Assembly: GCA_035628645.1 (NCBI GenBank)
Contig: DASPJL010000198.1
Span: 51,461 to 115,460, forward strand
Origin: DASPJL01 sp035628645
Lineage (GTDB): Bacteria > Bacteroidota > Bacteroidia > Cytophagales > Cyclobacteriaceae
Direction: 5' to 3'
Length of the DNA: 64,000 nt
Part shown: in pieces, positions 61,033 to 64,000 of the stretch
How the letters are laid out: each line of letters opens with the position of its first letter
How positions within the stretch are numbered: the first letter of the stretch is position 1
The notes under the pieces: model-generated
What the model was told of the DNA's origin: nothing
Seen by the model: only the letters and a program-made list of their open reading frames with translations
Database searches by the model: none
Translations under genes and position numbers: made by a program

Positions 61033-62931
61033 ATGACAGATCAAAAGAAGAAATTTTTCATCATCGACTTTGACAGCACCTTTGCCAAAGTAGAATCTCT
61101 GGATGAATTACTTGCCAGTACGCTTGCAGCTCAACACGACGGAGAGGAAATTATAAAGGAAATCAAGAAAATCACGGATTTAGGAATGGAAGGTGGAATA
61201 TCCTTCAAAGAATCTTTGGTTAAAAGAGTAGCCTTTCTAAAAGCAAATAAAAAACAACTGGAGCCTTTAATTGAAGGTTTAAAGGACCAGGTATCCGAGT
61301 CTTTTAAAAGAAACAAAGACTTTTTGATAAAGCAATCCGACAACATTTATATTATCTCCAGTGGCTTTAAGGACCTTATTATTCCTGTAGTGGCCGAGTA
61401 TGGAATAAAACCTGAGAATGTCTATGCAAATTCCTTTGTCTATGACTCACAGGGAAATATTGTCGGTTTTGATGAGACATGCCTTTTATCCGGTGACAAT
61501 GGAAAGGTGAAACAAATGCAGGCGCTTAACTTGCAAGGAGAAGTATATGTTATCGGCGACGGGTATACCGATTATGAAATCAAAGCCGCCGGAATAGCGC
61601 AAAAGTTTTATGCTTTCACTGAAAATGTAAAAAGAAATTCAATTATTGAAATAGCAGATCACATAACCCCAAGTTTAGACGAGTTTTTATACGACATGAA
61701 CATGCCAATGACCATTTCTTATCCTAAAAACAGGATAAAAGTTTTATTGCTGGAAAATATTCATCCTGAAGGACAAAAGATTTTTTCAGAAGAAGGATAT
61801 CAAGTTGAAATCATTAACCGGGGATTGGATGAAGACGAGCTGGCAGAAGCGGTAAAAGATGTATCGATACTAGGAATCCGGTCAAAAACGCATGTTACTG
61901 CTAAGGTTTTGGAAAATGCTAAAAAGCTGCTTTCCGTAGGCGCTTTTTGTATTGGAACCAATCAGATTGATCTTCAGGGTTGCTTGAAAAAAGGCGTAAC
62001 TGTCTTTAACGCACCATACAGCAATACGCGAAGCGTGGTAGAACTTGCCATCGGGGAGATCATTATGCTGATGAGAGGTGTAGTTGAGCGAAGCAATAAA
62101 CTTCACAATGGGGTTTGGGATAAATCAGCAGGCAATAGTTTTGAAATACGGGGGAAAAGTTTAGGAATTATAGGTTACGGAAATATTGGCGCGCAACTTT
62201 CTGTTCTGGCAGAAGCAATGGGTATGAAAGTTTACTATTATGATATAGTAGAAAAACTAGCCCTTGGTAATGCAGTAAAATGCAAGACTATGCATGAATT
62301 ATTATCCGTATCGGATGTAGTAACCCTTCATGTAGATGGAAGAAAGTCCAATCAAAACATCATTGGCAAGGCCGAGTTTGATGCGATGAAAAAAGGAGTA
62401 ATCTTCCTTAACCTGTCCAGGGGACATGTGGTGGATATTCCTGCTTTGATAGAAAACCTGAAAAGCGGTAAAATATTAGGCGCAGGTGTAGACGTGTATC
62501 CTCAAGAGCCTAAAAGCAACAGCGAACCTTTTGTCTCTGAACTTAAAGGTTTTCAAAATGTGATTCTTTCTCCTCATGTCGGAGGAAGCACCCAGGAAGC
62601 TCAGGTAAACATTGCCAACTTCGTTCCGAATAAGATCATAGAATACATCAATACAGGAAATACGTATTCAAGCGTAAACTTCCCTAATCTGCAATTGCCT
62701 GAATTTCCAACAGCGCACAGGCTAATTCATATTCATGCGAACTATCCCGGAATTCTTGCAAAAATCAATAATGTGTTGGCTAAAAACCACATCAATATTG
62801 TAGGTCAATATTTAAAGACCAATGAAACGGTCGGTTATGTAATTACCGATATTGATAAGGAATACAACAAGGACGTGATCAAGGAACTAAAAAGCATAGA
62901 ACATACGATCAGGTTCAGGGTGTTGTATTAA
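61033..62931 (+). CDS. Fused phosphoserine phosphatase - phosphoglycerate dehydrogenase (SerB-SerA)
   Basis: A 632-residue bifunctional enzyme candidate covering steps 3 and 1 of serine synthesis. The N-terminal HAD phosphatase (about 1-215) has IDFDST (Asp12, Asp14), the Ser motif IISSGF and the GDGYTD motif at 175-180. From about residue 235 it matches E. coli-type SerA closely: IRSKTHVTAKVLENAKKL, CIGTNQIDL, the NAD-binding GIIGYGNIGAQ near 379, LSRGHVVDIPAL, and SPHVGGSTQEAQ with the catalytic His. A C-terminal ACT domain (about 560-632; IHANYPGILAKINNVL) would give serine feedback. SerC is not in the window. Both active sites look intact. Confidence 0.88.
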   Translation: MTDQKKKFFIIDFDSTFAKVESLDELLASTLAAQHDGEEIIKEIKKITDLGMEGGISFKESLVKRVAFLKANKKQLEPLIEGLKDQVSESFKRNKDFLIKQSDNIYIISSGFKDLIIPVVAEYGIKPENVYANSFVYDSQGNIVGFDETCLLSGDNGKVKQMQALNLQGEVYVIGDGYTDYEIKAAGIAQKFYAFTENVKRNSIIEIADHITPSLDEFLYDMNMPMTISYPKNRIKVLLLENIHPEGQKIFSEEGYQVEIINRGLDEDELAEAVKDVSILGIRSKTHVTAKVLENAKKLLSVGAFCIGTNQIDLQGCLKKGVTVFNAPYSNTRSVVELAIGEIIMLMRGVVERSNKLHNGVWDKSAGNSFEIRGKSLGIIGYGNIGAQLSVLAEAMGMKVYYYDIVEKLALGNAVKCKTMHELLSVSDVVTLHVDGRKSNQNIIGKAEFDAMKKGVIFLNLSRGHVVDIPALIENLKSGKILGAGVDVYPQEPKSNSEPFVSELKGFQNVILSPHVGGSTQEAQVNIANFVPNKIIEYINTGNTYSSVNFPNLQLPEFPTAHRLIHIHANYPGILAKINNVLAKNHINIVGQYLKTNETVGYVITDIDKEYNKDVIKELKSIEHTIRFRVLY

Positions 62932-62934
62932 TAG

Positions 62935-62968
62935 GGGTTTGAGGAATGAGGTGTGAGGTTTGAGGTGC
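62935..62968. repeat. GAGGTTTGAGG-type short repeats after the SerB-SerA gene
   Basis: GGTTTGAGGAATGAGGTGTGAGG and TTTGAGGTG form four degenerate copies of a TGAGG word with spacings of 7-8 bases. The family recurs, reversed, at 55790-55826. Confidence 0.55.
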
Positions 62969-62990
62969 TGCTGACAACTATTTTCTTAAA

Positions 62991-63030
62991 AATTTTGCCC
63001 CGCCCTTAAGGACGGGGCTATTTATTTATT
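62991..63030 (+). terminator. Terminator after the SerB-SerA gene
   Basis: GCCCCG and CGGGGC (with a partly self-complementary CCCTTAAGGA loop) are preceded by TTTT and followed by TATTTATTTATT. Confidence 0.8.
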
Positions 63031-63112
63031 CATAACAACACTCCTGTTAAGCCACGAAGCTAAAAACAACTTTATCTTTTATAAGTAAAAGAAAGAAAAA
63101 TTCTTTTACAAT

Positions 63113-63814
63113 ATGAAAATTTTGGTAATTCCCGATCTTCATGGAAAAACAATATGGAAGGAAGCCGTCGTTAATCATTCCTTTGATATTTGTATATTCC
63201 TTGGCGATTACGTGGATGCTTCTCTGGACGTATCAGATAAACAAATCAGCGATAACTTGTTGCAGATTATTCAATATAAAAAAGAAAACCCTGACAATGT
63301 TTTTCTTCTTTTAGGTAATCATGACATCCACTACATGTATTACCCCAATTACCCTTGTTCTGGTTTCAGAGAAGCCCTTCAACCTGTCCTCACCTCTATT
63401 TTCATTAATGATCAGTCCTCCTTTCAGATCGCTTTTCAGCAAAACAACCATCTCTTTACCCATGCTGGCGTATCACAAAATTGGTACAACAAACACAAAG
63501 ACAATTTTATTTTCGGAGGGAATCTTTCAACGTGTCTAAATGCAATAAACAACAGTGACGAACGAGAAATCCTTCATGAAGTCGGCGAAATAAGGGGCGG
63601 CTGGGGAATGGAAAAACAACATGGAGGCCCCACCTGGGCGGATAAATCAGAAACACAACAATCTATGTTAAAAGGATTTCATCAGATAGTGGGCCATTCA
63701 AAAGTACCAAACCTGACTAAAATTTACGAGGGCGATAATGAAGAAAGTGATACGTCTATTACTTATTGCGATTGCCTTGGCAGTAAAACAGAATTTCTAT
63801 TACTTGAATTGTAG
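63113..63814 (+). CDS. Calcineurin-type metallophosphoesterase
   Basis: A 233-residue phosphoesterase with all motifs of the two-metal family: DLH at 8-10, GDYVD at 31-35, GNHD at 68-71, HAGVS and GHSKVP near the C-terminus. It resembles the ApaH/serine-threonine-phosphatase branch of cytoplasmic enzymes. The substrate could be a phosphoprotein or a nucleotide such as Ap4A, which cannot be decided. There is no signal peptide. It stands alone between a terminator and the partial gene at the window end. Confidence 0.88.
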   Translation: MKILVIPDLHGKTIWKEAVVNHSFDICIFLGDYVDASLDVSDKQISDNLLQIIQYKKENPDNVFLLLGNHDIHYMYYPNYPCSGFREALQPVLTSIFINDQSSFQIAFQQNNHLFTHAGVSQNWYNKHKDNFIFGGNLSTCLNAINNSDEREILHEVGEIRGGWGMEKQHGGPTWADKSETQQSMLKGFHQIVGHSKVPNLTKIYEGDNEESDTSITYCDCLGSKTEFLLLEL

Positions 63815-63850
63815 GTGGGAATTTTTTTTGTAAGAAGGTGATTTTAATCT

Positions 63851-64000
63851 TTATTGTGAAAAGGCTATAGTAGTAATCAGGGCATTTTCTGCTTGTCTTG
63901 AATCCAAACGGGTATGTTGAACAATTACGGGAATAGGGGAAATAATGACGCTTGAATAATCTGTATCTAATGGTATGGGTTCAGGATCGGTCAAATTATT
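63851..64000 (-). CDS. C-terminal end of an unidentified gene (partial)
   Basis: The last 49 codons of a minus-strand gene that enters from beyond the window, ending at TAA 63851-63853. The translation contains EPIPLDTDYSSVIISPIPVI and ends ALITTIAFSQ. The frame is open throughout and the composition is protein-like, but no family can be recognised from so little. Confidence 0.5.
   Translation of the reverse strand, partial: NNLTDPEPIPLDTDYSSVIISPIPVIVQHTRLDSRQAENALITTIAFSQ

Overview
The window looks like chromosomal DNA of a Bacteroidota bacterium, most likely of the Cytophagales type. The base composition is A+T-rich and Shine-Dalgarno sequences are scarce. Where promoters can be seen they follow the Bacteroidota pattern (TTTG, about 19 nt, TAnnTTTG). 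The gene families fit too: a TonB-dependent receptor with a carboxypeptidase-like plug extension followed by a DUF4249 lipoprotein, a type IX secretion (type B) C-terminal sorting domain with SprB-like repeats, a 7TMR-DISM histidine kinase, ThuA/sugar-dehydrogenase/cytochrome fusions, DUF4136 and an E. coli-type SerA fused to SerB. No rRNA, tRNA, CRISPR array, prophage or intact insertion sequence was seen.

Region by region. (1) 1-16.0 kb is an envelope polysaccharide locus. A minus-strand CDP-sugar operon (glucose-1-phosphate cytidylyltransferase, SDR, RfbC-like epimerase, start of a C-methyltransferase) is followed by two convergent paralogous lyase-like secreted proteins, one carrying PKD, SprB and T9SS sorting domains. 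Then come three glycosyltransferases, a Wzy-like polymerase/ligase, a Wzc-like tyrosine autokinase and a Wza-like export lipoprotein. (2) 16.3-18.0 kb holds a PLP aminotransferase preceded by two tandem transcription-attenuator modules. The first encodes a clean Ile/Val-rich leader peptide; the second encodes a homologous Val/Ile-rich stretch that is out of frame with its ATG. (3) 18-33 kb: a blue-copper/dehydrogenase fusion with a secreted partner, ArfB, an M23 peptidase, a ROK kinase, HisS, a PD-(D/E)XK family protein, AroA and a MurK-MurQ-unknown operon for MurNAc recycling. (4) 33-40 kb: Der, a TonB receptor/DUF4249 pair with a clear promoter, DUF4136, OsmC and ThpR. (5) 40.5-44.8 kb is a signalling patch of three stand-alone receiver proteins and a 7TMR-DISM histidine kinase. 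(6) 45-53.5 kb: a DegT aminotransferase, a 1154-residue ThuA/dehydrogenase/PKD/cytochrome c protein, a NrtR-like regulator with a decayed Nudix box, and a GH3 beta-glucosidase. (7) 53.8-64 kb: KtrB/KtrA potassium uptake, an apparently catalytically dead phosphohexomutase homologue, a Tat-type aldo/keto reductase, an Ig-like secreted protein, a SerB-SerA fusion and a metallophosphoesterase. Partial genes run off both ends.

The observations most worth following up are the tandem branched-chain amino acid attenuators in front of a MocR/LysN-type aminotransferase (17.66-17.94 kb), the truncated phosphohexomutase pseudoenzyme (56.7-57.7 kb), the pair of lyase-like exoproteins inside the polysaccharide locus, the NrtR-like regulator between two carbohydrate genes, and several intergenic inverted-repeat elements. 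All assignments come from reading motifs by eye; no database search was possible.
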